Positions 1 through 12,382 of a stretch of 64,000 nucleotides of DNA are shown here, piece by piece. Where the stretch lies: positions 30,079,456 through 30,143,455 of the forward strand of contig OZ024875.1 of the NCBI GenBank assembly GCA_964017185.1, written 5' to 3'. The translations under genes were made by a program, and so were the position numbers. Each line of letters begins with the position of its first letter. Position 1 is the stretch's first letter. This DNA is from Rugalucina vietnamica (lineage: Eukaryota; Mollusca; Bivalvia; Lucinida; Lucinidae). The notes under the pieces were generated by a model. That model was given only the letters and a program-made list of their open reading frames with translations, had not been told where the DNA came from and ran no database searches.

Positions 1-123
1 TCTTATAGATGTGACTGGCATACTGAGGATGTACATGAAGAATTATAATGCTGAAAAGATATCTTTGACAAATTTTCTGCATGTTTGACATAGGAAGTTA
101 TTGGCCAGCTCCAGATAATTTTG

Positions 124-124
<1 letters not shown>

Positions 125-164
<40 letters not shown>
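125..164 (+). repeat. Poly-G run (40 bp)
   Basis: Uninterrupted G homopolymer, which also produces spurious poly-Gly/poly-Pro ORFs. Length may be affected by assembly error. Confidence 0.9.
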
Positions 165-165
<1 letters not shown>

Positions 166-660
166 ATACTGAAAGCCTTGCTTGCAGCCAATTTCTAGTT
201 ATTTTCTGCCTTTGTGTTGGCGCTTTTAAAAGTTGCGGCAAGTTTAGTAATAATACAGATTTAAGCTGTGTCTGGTGACGACGTTTTTAACGTTAAATGC
301 ACTCAAAAAGCGCACATTTGATATTAATAGTTCAAAAACTCACCACTCAAATTTGTTGAAACTTATGCACAGTATTATCTAAACACCATGCTTTTACTGG
401 ACTAAGTTTGGCGCGATTCGCGTGCCTATTTTACATTTTGTCGAGACATGTATGACACGGGACAGGACCGAAAATTCGCGTGCGCCGCCTATGCGTCACC
501 ATGGTTTTAAAATGGCACGGCGTGTTTCAGATACTTATAAAATGTGTAATTGTTTTACCTTATCTTGTTATACGAATGTTCTGATTTATCGCAATATACA
601 TTTTTCTAAAATTTATCTACGTATGTTGAAGCTACATCAAAAATTTACGTTATTTTGGAT
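165..660. other. No feature seen
   Basis: AT-rich sequence, presumably intron of gene 1. The short ORF at 422-703 has no recognisable content and runs into a transposon remnant. Confidence 0.4.
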
Positions 661-668
661 TTTCCCTC

Positions 669-837
669 GTACACAGAAGATCGCTAGAGGCTGGAAATTT
701 TAGATTTAGAAAGTAGAGAAATAGTACTATCCATGTAGCGAAAACAAAGGCGCTGATCAGCTTCGCAGTGCAAAGCTGATCTGCGCCTTTGTTTTCGCAT
801 ATATATGCAGATTGTTGGTTTTCTCATGATGCAGCTC
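669..837 (+). mobile_element. GAGCC-family hairpin element, 5'-truncated
   Basis: Carries the family's internal block (GGCTGGAAATTTTAGATTTA), the hairpin arms AAAACAAAGGCGCTGATCAG / CTGATCTGCGCCTTTGTTTT and the right end ...GATGCAGCTC. The left inverted end is missing and the hairpin loop has lost several bases. Confidence 0.8.
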
Positions 838-975
838 ATTTCTTATGATGACAGGTTTCCAAGACTAAATCGCAGAATACACTTTACAAAATTATGATGC
901 TATGTAATTAGACATCAAGTTACTTTAATAGGTGTATGTATTTGAATAATGATTGAAATGTACTTCTATTTATAG

Positions 976-1189
976 CCACCCCCAGTGATACAGAAAGTCT
1001 TGATTTTGGTACCCCATCAAAAGTTCAGAAGACTGACACAGAGCCGAAGAGACAGACTAGGGGTAGGGGTCGTAAGTCTGCCCCCGAGTCCTCACAGGAG
1101 TCGGAGGCCGACCTAACACCTAGTAGGGGAAGAGGTAGAGGAAGACAGACCAGGTCTAGCCAGAAAGCTGTGGTGGAACCACCTAAAAG
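976..1189 (+). CDS. Gene 1, first visible exon (AT-hook region)
   Basis: Follows acceptor TTTATAG and ends at donor AG/GTAATT. It enters with codon positions 2-3 and encodes TPSDTESLDFGTPSK followed by two Arg-Gly-rich AT-hook-like motifs. It leaves in phase 2, completed by G at 2826 to give Arg. Confidence 0.8.
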
Positions 1190-4100
1190 GTAATTTGTTG
1201 TCCCCCGCCTTTTCGAAGAAAAGCGGAGGGACATAGTTTTTGGCTTTCCGTCCTTCCGTATGTCCGTCCGTCCTTCCGTCTCCCTATAGGAGTATGTACC
1301 TTGTGTGCGCAACTCCTCCTACAGTTTTATTCCGATTCTTTTGAAACTTTACAGATGTCTTCATCATGCTTTGAAGATGTGGTTTGGATATAATCCTCAG
1401 ATTAATTTTTGACACTTTTTTCGCAATTTGAACTTAGTCATTTTTCGGGCATTTTGATAATGAAAGTGAATAGACAGTGGGTACCTTGTGTGCGCAACTC
1501 CTCCTACAGTTTTATTCCAATTCTTTTGAAACTTTACAGATGTCTTCATCATGCTTTGAAGATGTGCATGTGGTTTGGATATAATCCTCAGATTAATTTT
1601 TGACACTTTTTTTTTGCAATTTGAACTTAGTCATTTTTCGGTATTTTGACAATGAAAGTGAATGGACAGTGGGTGCCTTGTGTGCGCAACTCCTCCTTCA
1701 GTTTTTAATTCAGATTCTTTTGAAACTTTACAGATGTCTTGATGATGCTTTGAAGATATGCATGTGCCTCAGGTTAATTTTTGACACTTTTTTGCAATTT
1801 GAACTTAGTCGTTTTTCAGGCATTTTTTTATACAATGAAAGTGAATGGACATTGTGTATCTTGTGTGCAAACTCCTCCCTCAGTTTTATTCTGATTCTTT
1901 TCAAACTGTACAGATGTCCTGACCATGATTTGAAGATTTGCATGTGGTTTGAATATAATCCTCAGATTAATGTTTGACACTGTGACATGAAGTAAATGCA
2001 TGTGATTTGGATATACATTATTGTCAGATATATCTGTGTAACTAAACAATTAAGGCGGGGGACATAAATTCTCTGAATTTGCTTGTTTGTTCTAAGGTAG
2101 GGGTATATATATCTATCCCAGCCATCCCCTTGGCAGCTTAATGGCTTTGTGGTAGAGATTCAGGGGTTCAAACCCCTCTGGTGCTAAGTTGTGTTTTTGA
2201 TCCATTTACACCATTATACTGCTTTTAAAATAGCCATAGCACCATTCTGTGATGACTGAAAAATAGTTGACTGGGATAATATATCACAAAAAACAACAAC
2301 AACCAAGTCAGACCAGGTCTAATAGTGCAGTCCAATTAGTGCTGACCACTGCACAAATGAAATACATGTAATGCCTCTAATATATGAGCCGCCTCGTGGG
2401 AAAACCAACAATGTGGTTTCCGAACAGGTCCAACGCAAACCGGCCTGTACAGCTACAGAAGCAGGCTAGAAGCTTGAAATTTTGGATTTAAGTAGAAGAG
2501 GAATTGTACTATCCGAGTGGCGAAAACAAAGGCGCTGATCAGCTTCGCGGTTACCGCGAAGCTGATCTGCGTCTTTGTTTTTGCCTATGCAGATTGTTGG
2601 TTTTCCCACGAGGCGGCTCATATCTATGTGTCCAGTTTTCTAGACTTTGGTGTGACCAAATCAATTTCATTGCAGATGTTTCATTGTTTCCTACAATGGG
2701 TAATTTGGAATTTTAGCCCTTGACTGGTCAAATGCAATACACATGTCTGGTAGAACTCATGCCCACAGAGAAATAGAGCTCAGATCAATGAGTTTTGTTA
2801 AAATTTGTTCAAAATTTTGTTTCAGGGCATCTACAAGGTCAAGGTCAAAGAAGGGAGCAGATGTGGAAACTTCGCAACAGAAAACTCCTGTGAAGAAACA
2901 AAGATCTGAAAGTCCTGACATGTTCCTGACACCGTCAAAGAGTGAAATTAGCGAGAAACAGTCGTCATATGCTGGTAGTCATGGGGACGAGAGTGAGATT
3001 GATCTCACCTTGAGTCAGAAAAGTCTTGATCTTGAATCGTATGTTTATTTTGTTTTTTGTCCAAGTTTAATTGCTTTGTTTGAACAAGCATTCAACTACA
3101 TGTATAAAAAAGATTAAAAAATGACTTTGTTGTACCTGCCAATGTTTTTGCCTGAAAAGGTAGTGCTTGGTGTGGTGGCATTTGGAATTTGAAAAATCAG
3201 GGTCCTGTTCCCCACTCTGCATTATAAAATCGTGCTGTCCAAAATGCAGTGTTTGGACCATCAGATTGTTTGTACAAAGTGGTTCTTAACCCTACATTTA
3301 CCATGCCGCATATACCCATATCAGCGTCTGAAATGCTACACCAAAAATGAACCTTTGCAGAACAAAGTCAAAGTAAAAAAATATTTGGTTATCCTAATCA
3401 CACAGTGACTTAAATTATAGACATGATAGACATGGCATTCATAGGTGTATGATGATTTGTTCTATTTCAGCTCTATGGAGATGAAGGGAGACAATATTGA
3501 CACCTGGACAGGAGGCAGTTTCCTGACAGCAGTTAGCTCCCATGATGAGGTGGATGCCTGTATATACCTGTATGAGGATGTTGAGCAGACGGATGAGAAT
3601 TTTGAAGATGTCAGTCAGATAGAAGAGGATGAGGGCGATGAAGAAGGAAGAGGACTGAGTCTGGAAGATGTTGTAAGTGCTAAGTACTGTACACTTTTTC
3701 ACCCTCAATATTTTTTCTGCCTCACAAATGTAATAACATAAAAACGGCTTGTCAGGGCATCCTAATCATGACATAAGTAGTTTATGATTAATTTTAATGA
3801 AAAGGTAAAAGTAAGCAATGACCAATGAGGTTTTTGCTTGTCTATGTTATGTTGTTTTATCAAATTTCTCCTGAGTATGTGTTTATGTTGAAATTTTTTG
3901 TGGCAGAAGCCTCCATGGCATGTTCTGCCACTTGCCACCTTATAAACCAGGCTTATGAAATTGATTCCTGCTTTCTCATCTTTTGGATGAGACTTTAAAC
4001 CAAGGTTTTGTCTCATTTTCTTAGCTTTTGAGTGAGAGGTTTAGCATGAACTTACTAACACATTGGCATTCTGGTTATGATTTTGTAATTTTGAATTTCA

Positions 4101-7100
4101 TAGCAATAATGCTTCTTTATTTCTTTGTAGGAGAAAATGGAAACTGACAAGATACCTTCCAAAACATCCATTAAGAAAACCCCAGCTAGGAAAGGGAGAA
4201 AGTCGAAAGGAAAAACTCCAAAAAGATCAAACCAGAAAGTTGAGCCTGTGGAAGAAAGTGAACAGAAAGTTGACATTAAAACAGTAGATACAACAGTTGA
4301 AGAAAAGACTGCAGATATAAGTAAATCCAGAAAAACAGAAAGAATTACACAGGAGAAAACGGAGTCTGAAAATGTTAAAGCTGAACAAACATTGAAAGAA
4401 AAAGGAATGGCAAAAGGTAGTGTGAAAGAACTACCTACAAATAATAGTGCCAGAGAAGAGAACTTAGTTAAATCAGTTGAAAAGAACATTGAAAATACTG
4501 ATAGTGATAGGTCTAAAGAAGAAATAATAACAGAGATAAAAGAAACTGTTGAAAGTGGAAAGAAGTCAAGAGGCAGAGCATCCAAACAGTCAAAGAAAAA
4601 AGCAAGCTTAACTGAAAGTGAGATGAGTGTAACGGATAAGGCCTTAGATAAATCACCTGAAATTATGACTGAAGCAGTAGGCATTTTAAAGAAAGATTCA
4701 GTTATGGAGGAATCAAAATCAGATGAGAGACATGAAAAGAAAGCTGAAAATATAGACAGTGCTGTTGACACATCAGTCAGCAAAACTATTGAAAACAGGT
4801 TAGAAAATGATAATGTTAAATCAGCCTCCAAAGACACCAAGACAATAGAAAAACAGTGTACTGTTCAAAATGAAAGTTCAAATTTACAACTGTCACCACC
4901 ACAAACTGATTTGCCAGACAGGGTTTCAGAATCTGCTTTAGGTTCTGAAGATACTGAAGTAACAGGAAGTAGTTTAGATAAATTAAAACCATCCACAGAT
5001 GAAGTATGTAAGATAGATGATAAATCATTGACTGATTCCAATGAACAAATAAGTGCTAACACAAAAGAAGAGAAACAGCAAGAAAGAAAGGAAACACGAA
5101 ATAAAGATACTGTTGATGGTGATTTAAATATTAGAGTTGTAAATGTTGATGAAGTGAAAGAAAGTGATACTTCTGAAAGTGTTTATGATGAAACAGTTCA
5201 GAATAATTCTGTAAAAGAATTGGAGCCAAAAAGGGATTTGCAGGAAAATAAAGATAATGGTAAAAATGATAACTCCATGGACAATGGTGCTACTGTTTTG
5301 AAGGAAAATTCTTGTGACTCCGATGTTGTAAAAGTGTCAGCACTTCAGGAAACAGAATCAGAGACTAGGGCTTATGTGGCTGAAAATGAAAGCACAAGTT
5401 TGAAACAGTCTGAGGACACGATGGTTAAAGATGTTGTTCCTTCCAAGGGAAATTTGGAGATATCAGATTCTGGAAAATTGTCACCAAAAGATAAGGACAC
5501 AAAAGATAGGACAAATGTTCAGAAAACCTCTGAGAAAGAAGTGCAGGAGAGGACAAATGTTAAGAACACCTCTGAGAAAGGAGGCAAGGGTCAAGCTGAT
5601 TCAGACAAACAAAATGATTCTGTGGAGACAGAAGGTAAGTGAGCTGTGTGTTTTGAAAACTTCTTGGGGTGTTGACTAGTAGGGTGGACATAATCTGGAC
5701 TCTATCAACATGGAATATGGCTAGAGGTTTGAAATTTCAGATTTAGGAAGGGACTGTATAAGAGTGAAATCACAGGTAGCTGATCTATGCCTTTGCCTGC
5801 GTATATGAAAAAATGCATGTATGAGAAAAGTTTTTAAAATATAACATACAAATGTCATGATTTCCTAAAAAAAAAAAAAAATGTTTCAAAATGACTGTTG
5901 CTACCTGAGAATGGAGATCGAATTTCAAGGTTTTTGCTCCTCTCCTTTATAGGCTTATTTTTCATATGCAAAATGTTTTTTTCATAATGTTGCTTAAATT
6001 GCTACTGTCTTAAAAGCATGATGATGTAAATTCAAATTGCATATTCTTTGACTTTGTTTTCAGATATTTCATGGACTGTTCTCTCAGTTGTTGATAATGA
6101 CAAAGAAGATGATGCTGATGATGATGAAGATGAAGATATATCAAAGGCTATAATGGAGAGTATGGGATCAGAAGCAGACATTTTCAATGACGAGGACTCC
6201 CAAGTTGTTGCTAATCAGGAAACAGGACAAAGTAAATTGTCAAAAGAAAATGTAGCAGAAAGGATAGCTATGACTAATGTTAAAGTAGAGGATGCAACTG
6301 TAGAGGTTGAAAGAGGTGTCAGTGAGACAAAAGGAAAGCAAGGGGAGTCAGTATCAAATAAAAGTCATGTGAGAAGAAGAGGAATAAAGGTACAAGAAAA
6401 TGGGAAAGTTAATTCCATCAGTGCTGAAAGTGACTCAGATGGTATTATTGAAGACACTCCTCCAGATGGAAGACCAGTGGTAGGCTCTCAGTTGAATAAT
6501 AGTCTTATATTTAGTGTAAATGAAGTTAAATCGGATCAGAATATGTCAAATAAAGTTGAAACAGAAAATTACTACACAAGACATTGGCCTTTGCCTCCGG
6601 GTTTGAGTAAACAGGAAAAGAGGAGGAAGAGAAAATTAAAACAGAAAAAGAAGAAGCAAGCAGCTATGCGAGGTGCGATTTACTATGATGATGATGTTGA
6701 AATAGTGATTAAAAATGAACCCAAAATAGAGATTGATCTTACCCGCAGAAAAGAATATGACGAAAATGATTTTGAATATGACATGGACAGACAGCGTAAA
6801 AAGGCAAGAAAAGATAGTGGGAAGCTTCCAGATGACCAGAAAATTACTGTTTTCAAGACTGAAAAGGTGGATGATCATTTGTATGGAGGATCTGCAACCA
6901 AGGATGTGTTCAAGAAAGAGAAGCGAGTGCAAAGATTGAAATATACAAGAAGGAATAGTTTTAATGGCAATGAAGAAAATGAGGAAGATGCAGAATTTAT
7001 TGCTGCTCTTGAGACTGCATCAACTAAGAAAAGCAATGACAAACCAGGGTCTGAATTGTCTACTAATGAGCCATCTAAAGCTAAGAATGAAAAGGAAAAA

Positions 7101-10100
7101 TCAGTGGATAAATTATCTGGTGTTGAAGCTGAAGGTGATAAAAATAATGATAAAACTAAGAAATCTAGTGTGGGCAAAGGAGAAAATGAAGAAAGCAAAA
7201 CAGTAAATAGCGCAAAAGAAAAAGAATTGGAAAATTCAGATAAAACTACAGAAGAGAATGATAAGGAAATTGATAAACAATCAGGAAGTAATGAAAAAGC
7301 AAAACAAAGTAAATCTAAAATCCAGTTCACAGAAACAAAGGAAGGCAAGAAACTAATGCGCATTTCACTGAGTGGTTCGAAAAAGCCAGGATTGATGCCT
7401 AAGCAAAATGACCTGAAAAATGAAATTTTTATAGACTTAAGTGAGGATCAAGATGATGAGGAATCTTTTGAAAAAGCTGGAACCTCAACGAAAGAAACTT
7501 CATCTGCTAAAACTGATTCCAAGCCTGATGTAAGTGTTGATGGAAGGGAAAGGACTGTCAGTGAAAGTGATAAAAATAATAAAGATAACGCTTCAACCAG
7601 AGGTAAAAGACGAAACAGATATGGAGTTGAACTTAATGAGGAAGATCATGTTATAAATCGAGCATTTGATACTAGTGAAGAAAAAGTAAGAAAGTCAGAT
7701 ATTCCTGAAGTTAAACAGGAAAGTTCTGGTAGTTCAGTAACTTCAAGAGCTGATAATGGTGATTTAAATAAGGACAGTGATAAACACATTGAGCGGGACG
7801 ATGGTAGCTGCATTATACATGTCGGTGATGATGAAAATTCTGATGGTAGCAGTAGCTCAGGTGAATGGTTATCATGTTCTAAAGCTGCTAAAGACAAGCA
7901 GCCGAGTCAGAAAGGTTCAAAGAAAGGTAGACAAAAGAAAACAGCTAGAAAAATACCAGAAACACGGAAAAGCTCCAAGAAACTGAATGTAGAAAAAGAA
8001 CCAGTTGAGAATGTTATCGATAAGTATGTCAAGCATATAAGCTCTGCTAAAGATGAGAAAGATACAAATTTGGATACTCATGATCTAAAGAAAAGAGAAA
8101 GAGTTAAACAAAAGGCTCTTGAAGCAATGTTTGATATGGATTTTGAAACTGAAAGTCAAGATAAAACTAGACTTGATGATTCAGTACCAGGTTTGGGTTC
8201 GGTTGATGATTTATATGAAGAAACTATATCTCTTAGTAGTGATTCGGAAATAGAAGCAGAAAGATCCGCTGATTCTAAAATTACCAAGACTAAGAAAGAA
8301 ACTAGTACATCAACTTCTAAAAGTGCAGAGTCAGTTGAAACAAATAAAAGATTGGGTTCAAAGCAAAATGACAAACAGGTTGAAAACAGAGAAGCTATCA
8401 TTTCTTATAAACAGCAGTCTTCAATTTTTGAAACCTTGGGTAGAATTAGCTCAGCAGAAAAATCAAACATTTCAAGTAAAAATGATATTGGTAACAGAAA
8501 TAAAGATGCAGAAAAATCAAAAGAATCCAGGAAAAATGATTTTGGTAACAGAAATAAAGATGCAGACAAAAACAAAGATACATCCAACGTAAGGATGGAT
8601 GCCAAAGCTAAAGTTGATAAGGAAGGTAACAGAATGAAAGATGCAGACAAATATAAACATTCTTGTGTTAGTGTGGAAAATAAAGTTGAAAAGAAAGCTG
8701 ATAGCCAGGTTGATAATTTGGAAGAAGTACCAATGGATATAGATGGAGATGAAGATATGGAGGATGATGTTGACACTTCACAGGCGCACACCACAGAAAA
8801 TATTCCAGCTATTCAGAGTTCTAAGAAAAGGAAGAGGAATCGGAGATCTCGGCAACCAGGCTATGTTCCAACGATATCAACAGCAAGTGGAAGCCTATTA
8901 CCTCAAATGTCAGCTGTTAATACAACAATACCAAACATTCCTTTCATTCCTGGGTTTCCAGGTCAGTCTTTGACTGTAAGACCACCTCAGTCTTTTAGTG
9001 TCCCTCCACCTGCAGTCTTTAACACTCCACCTCCTGGTTTCAATGCTGTACCAACAACTTTTGCCTCTACTTCTAAACTTGGTGCTGCCCCCAAAGTCAG
9101 TATACCACCACCATTGCTTGTACCAGTACAAGCACCAGGCATTCCACCTGTGCCTGTGGGAAGATACCCAACTCCTCTTGGAGCAAATCCCTTCTCAAAG
9201 GCTAATTCTGCTACTGCTTCTTCTCAGTCATCAAGCACATTGCCTTTCACAAGATTTCCACCCCCATCTCTTCCAAAGTCTAGTTCAATAGCAAATCCTT
9301 CTGTTGCATCACCCCAGTCATCCGGCACTTTACCATTTACAAGATTTCCACCACCAGCTCTTCCAAAGTCTAGTCCAGCCGCAAGTCCTGCAGTTTCAGC
9401 ATCCACATTTACAGCTTCAGTACCTTTTGTAAGTTCTCCAGCACCCACTAATTTTCCTGGTTCCATTTCAAATGCTAGGGCAGTACAATCCAAATTTAAT
9501 GCATCAAAACAAGCCTCTAGTAATCCTTTTTCGAAGGCAAGACAACATAGCACACAGTCCAGTCCTATGCAACCTGTATCCAAACATTCGTCTACGTCTC
9601 TCCCTGATTCAACTAAGTCTCGGTTTTCTTTTCAAGAAACACCAACCTCTAAGCCAGAAATAGATCCCACATCTTTTCTTGCATCTTTACCTGGTACGGC
9701 ATCACAGTCTTTGCTATCATCTTTGACATCATCCAGCTCTATTGTTGGCACACTGAACAAAGTTTTGGATGTGATTATGAACACTAAGGCTTACACTAAG
9801 GCTGCATCTGCAGCTAACACAACCACTCAGTCAGGTGTTGTATCAAGTGAAAATGATAGATCTCAAGGTTCAAGTCAAGATCAGCATGGTTTTGGATCAA
9901 GAGACTCGGATAGAAATAGATTTGATAATTCAGAACCTTATAGAAGAGAAAATGAAGGCTATGGGAGAAAGTATGAAAGAAGGCAGGGTGCTGATAATTC
10001 TAAATATGATGACCGGAGGACTCGGTTTGATGATGTTGATAGACATAGAAGGTTGGATTTAGAGAAGGCTGAGGCTGGTAATGATCCTAGATATGATGCT

Positions 10101-11363
10101 GACATAAGGCGTCAAAGAGAAATAGACATTGAAAGGCGAAGGTTGGATGAAAGCAGACCTCCAATGGATGATAAACCTAGATATGATCCAGAGAGGAGGC
10201 ACTACAGAGATGATGAAGATTTCGACAGGTTTATTTCAGACAGATCCTTGATTGATGATAATCCTGATGTTAGGCATCAACCTGATGTAGATATTGACAG
10301 ACAACGCAGAGACATTGACATTGATAGGCTTAGAAGACTGGATGCAGATAGACATCCAATTGCAGCTGACCCTAGACAAGATGCAGATGTTAGGCATCAA
10401 AGAGATGACATAGACATTGATAGACTTAGAAGGGTTGATCTAGAAAAACCACTTTCTCCATACAGGGATAGACCACCCCCTCCATATGATGATAGACCTT
10501 TGTCACCATTTAGCGAGTATGAAAGAGAAAGGGCTTGGATGCATGAGCGTGAAAGGGCAAGACGGGAATTCTATGAAAGGCGGAGACTAGAGTATGGTGA
10601 TGATTATGATGATTATTATCGAAGAAGAAGAGAAAGTGATCCATACTACGACTATCCACCACCGCCAAGGTATAGGGAGGGGCCATATGATCCATTTTAT
10701 GATGATCCATATTATGATCGTAGGGGGTTGTCCCCACGAGAATATGGTGATAGGCCACGATCACCATTGGATTATTATCCTCCAAGATCTGAACTTGATG
10801 AAGCATACGAAAGGCGACTTAGAGATCCTTACTATCCTGACCCAAGAGACGACCCCTATTATCGGGGGCCTAGAGATAGATATGACGTTGGGCGTGAGGA
10901 AACATCTGCCGTACCAAGTAGGGAAAGCACAAGAGAAATTGCCCAAAGACAGACTGATAAACAAAAGGATAAAATTCCATCATTGCTGGATGCTCAAGTG
11001 GGAGCGGGACAAGCTGGAGCAAAAACTACACATCAACAAAACCTATCAGTTACAAAGCAGGTCACTGCAATGACTGTAAAAGGTCAGCAAATAAAGAAGC
11101 ATCAGATGGAAGCTAGACCAAGAAAACCTTCAGCCCCTATAGTTGTAGCACGCGGGAAAAGAGTTCAAACTGGTACACAGGACATGATTGAAAAAGCACA
11201 GGCGAGTATGCATACACCAGTCAATACGCCAGGTACACAGACAACACATACAGAGGACACAGACAAGCCTGCTTTTTGCACAGGCTTGAACCCAAGTGGC
11301 ATGGATAGAACTGGGTATGTTTACAGAAGACAGTCTAGACAGAACTATGGTGGAAATTATTGA
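976..11363 (+). CDS. Large disordered, probably nuclear protein, C-terminal 2,476 residues (5 exons, 5' partial)
   Basis: Exons 976-1189, 2826-3038, 3471-3672, 4131-5634 and 6064-11363 join with consistent phases (2, 2, 0, 1) and GT-AG borders, ending at TGA 11361-11363. The first visible exon starts in mid-codon after TATAG, so earlier exons lie upstream. In order the protein shows: AT-hook-like RGRGRK and GRGRGR motifs (typical minor-groove DNA binders) near residues 30-55; a short acidic exon; about 500 K/E/S-rich residues; an acidic run (DNDKEDDADDDEDED); basic clusters (KQEKRRKRKLKQKKKK); a proline-rich segment with a duplicated TLPFTRFPPP block; and an R/D/Y-rich tail with repeated DIDIDRLRR. 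No folded domain is recognised. Composition suggests a chromatin or RNA-processing scaffold, which is inference only. The last exon, 5.3 kb and intronless, is unusually long. The exon joins are well supported; the function is not. Confidence 0.85.
1200..2063. mobile_element. Inverted-end element (GTCCCCCGCCTT) with internal ~190-bp tandem repeats
   Basis: Begins GTCCCCCGCCTT and ends with its complement AAGGCGGGGGAC. After a pyrimidine-rich TCCGTCC tract come about four diverged 185-195 bp units, each with GTACCTTGTGTGCGCAACTC, then CTTTACAGATGTCTTCATC, then GTTTGGATATAATCCTCAG. Non-coding; lies in the first intron. Similar inverted-end, tandem-core elements are widespread in molluscs. Confidence 0.75.
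2125..2195 (+). repeat. tRNA-like fragment (probable SINE remnant)
   Basis: Contains an A-box-like GGCTTTGTGGTAGAG and a T-arm-like AGGGGTTCAAACCCCT about 10 bases later. No full cloverleaf can be drawn, so a SINE head is more likely than a tRNA gene. Confidence 0.4.
2396..2619 (+). mobile_element. GAGCC-family hairpin element, complete (TSD ATAT)
   Basis: Inverted ends GAGCCGCCTCGTGGGAAAAC / GTTTTCCCACGAGGCGGCTC, with TSD ATAT at 2392-2395 and 2620-2623. Hairpin centre TTCGCGGTTACCGCGAA is perfectly self-complementary. Lies in the first visible intron of gene 1. Confidence 0.9.
2826..3038 (+). CDS. Gene 1, second visible exon
   Basis: Acceptor TTTGTTTCAG, donor TC/GTATGT. Encodes a Ser/Lys-rich stretch with repeated SP/TP dipeptides (ESPDMFLTPSK), plausible phosphosites. 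It lies about 200 bp after a GAGCC-family transposon at 2396-2619. Confidence 0.82.
3471..3672 (+). CDS. Gene 1, third visible exon (acidic)
   Basis: Acceptor TTCTATTTCAG, donor GTT/GTAAGT. Encodes a compact sequence containing DTWTGGSFLTAV and then an acidic run rich in E and D. This is the least low-complexity part of the visible protein and the best seed for a homology search. Confidence 0.82.
4131..5634 (+). CDS. Gene 1, fourth visible exon (K/E/S-rich)
   Basis: Acceptor ATTTCTTTGTAG, donor GAAG/GTAAGT. This 1.5-kb exon has one open frame of about 500 Lys/Glu/Ser/Thr-rich residues without recognisable folded domains. Two near-copies of a short DRTNVQKTSEKE-type motif occur at its end. 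Long ORFs on the opposite strand here are mirror images of the codon bias. Confidence 0.88.
5715..5800 (+). mobile_element. GAGCC-family element, degenerate remnant
   Basis: GGCTAGAGGTTTGAAATTTC followed by eroded hairpin arms in the intron at 5635-6063 of gene 1. Inverted ends are lost. Confidence 0.5.
6064..11363 (+). CDS. Gene 1, terminal exon of 5.3 kb
   Basis: Acceptor TTTGTTTTCAG at 6063 completes Asp across a phase-1 intron. The exon encodes 1,765 residues to TGA 11361-11363. It contains the acidic patch, basic patches, a duplicated GNRNKDA motif (about 8490-8570), a Pro/Ser segment with two TLPFTRFPPP copies (about 9235-9365), a short helical-looking stretch (SSSIVGTLNKVLDVIMNTK), and the Arg/Asp/Tyr-rich region at about 9,900-10,900. 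A second in-frame acceptor lies 24 bases downstream. The conserved-looking C-terminus ends GYVYRRQSRQNYGGNY. Confidence 0.92.
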
Positions 11364-12340
11364 AACTCATCAGATTTTGAGAATCTCTGGACAGGGCTTA
11401 GTGATCAAACTGGAAGACTCTTAAGCCTGTTGTAAGTAGTTTTTGGGTTGGGTGGGTAAAGTGGATTGTGCTACTTCTGAAATCAACTTTTTTGATCAGT
11501 TTTGTTACCATATTATTAATAACCAAGATTATCTTGATTTGTATTCACTGCACAAACTTAGGTTAAAGTTCTATAAAAATAATGATTATGTTGTTTGATT
11601 TAAAAGCCATTTACTTATCTCTATGGCTCTCTTGAATTAATAGTTTTCATTGGTTTCCATATCATTGATCTAAAAACAAGAAAATCATGCTTTGAATTGT
11701 TTCATTCTTCTGATGAAGAGAATGATAGAATCTTTAAAATGATCCATAGGTTGAAATACCCTATGAATTTAGAATATTTGCATTTAATATTGCGTGTACA
11801 TGTGTATAAAGCTTGGTTTCAGGTTTGATATTGTTTCATTTTGTTGTATAATAAAATGAGCCTGTGCGTGAGAAAACCAACAATCTGCCTATGCGAAAAC
11901 AAAGACGCAGATCAGCTTCGCGGTGACCGCGAAGCTGATCACCGCCTTTGTTTTCGCTACACGGATAGTACAATTCCTCTCCTACTTAAATCCAAAATTT
12001 CAAGCCTCTAACCGTCTTCTGTGACTGTACAGGCTGGTTTGTGTTGGACCTGGTTGAAAACCCAAATTGTTGTTTTTTTCATGCACAGGCTCATTAATGT
12101 TTTCTACATGTGCTTGTTATTTCTTCTTAGTTTTGATTTGTAGTACACAGAAGCTTCATACATCTAGTATTGAACTTACTACATGCCATTGTTTTGATTG
12201 TTTATTAAAGAAGAATTTTATTCTTAGTATTGTTTCATCATTTGAATGATTTGATTAAATTTATCTTGTCTTACTTTAGACTTTGTAGTACATGGAGAAT
12301 TTTCATGCTACTATTTGGATTTTGACTTGTAATAAAAGAA
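11364..12340 (+). promoter_or_regulatory. Gene 1 3' UTR region with candidate poly(A) signals
   Basis: AT-rich non-coding sequence after the stop. AATAAA occurs at 11850-11855, directly abutting a GAGCC-family insertion that starts at 11858, and again at 12331-12336 beyond that insertion. The true cleavage site cannot be told from sequence alone. Confidence 0.5.
11858..12092 (-). mobile_element. GAGCC-family hairpin element in the gene 1 3' region
   Basis: Reverse orientation, ends GAGCCTGTGCGTGAGAAAAC and ...ATGCACAGGCTC. Hairpin centre TTCGCGGTGACCGCGAA remains paired. It starts three bases after AATAAA 11850-11855. No clean target duplication. Confidence 0.85.
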
Positions 12341-12382
12341 GACTTTTCTGCTTTGTTTTGTATTCATAGTGTCTTATAATAT

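Noticed and set aside
3-278. Poly-Pro / poly-Gly ORFs at the window start
   Set aside because: Caused by a 40-base G homopolymer.
4055-4840. 261-codon ORF on the minus strand (and 6875-7363, 8405-8794)
   Set aside because: Antisense to the K/E/S-rich exons of gene 1. Ser/Phe/Leu-rich composition is the mirror of AAG/GAA/AGT codons.
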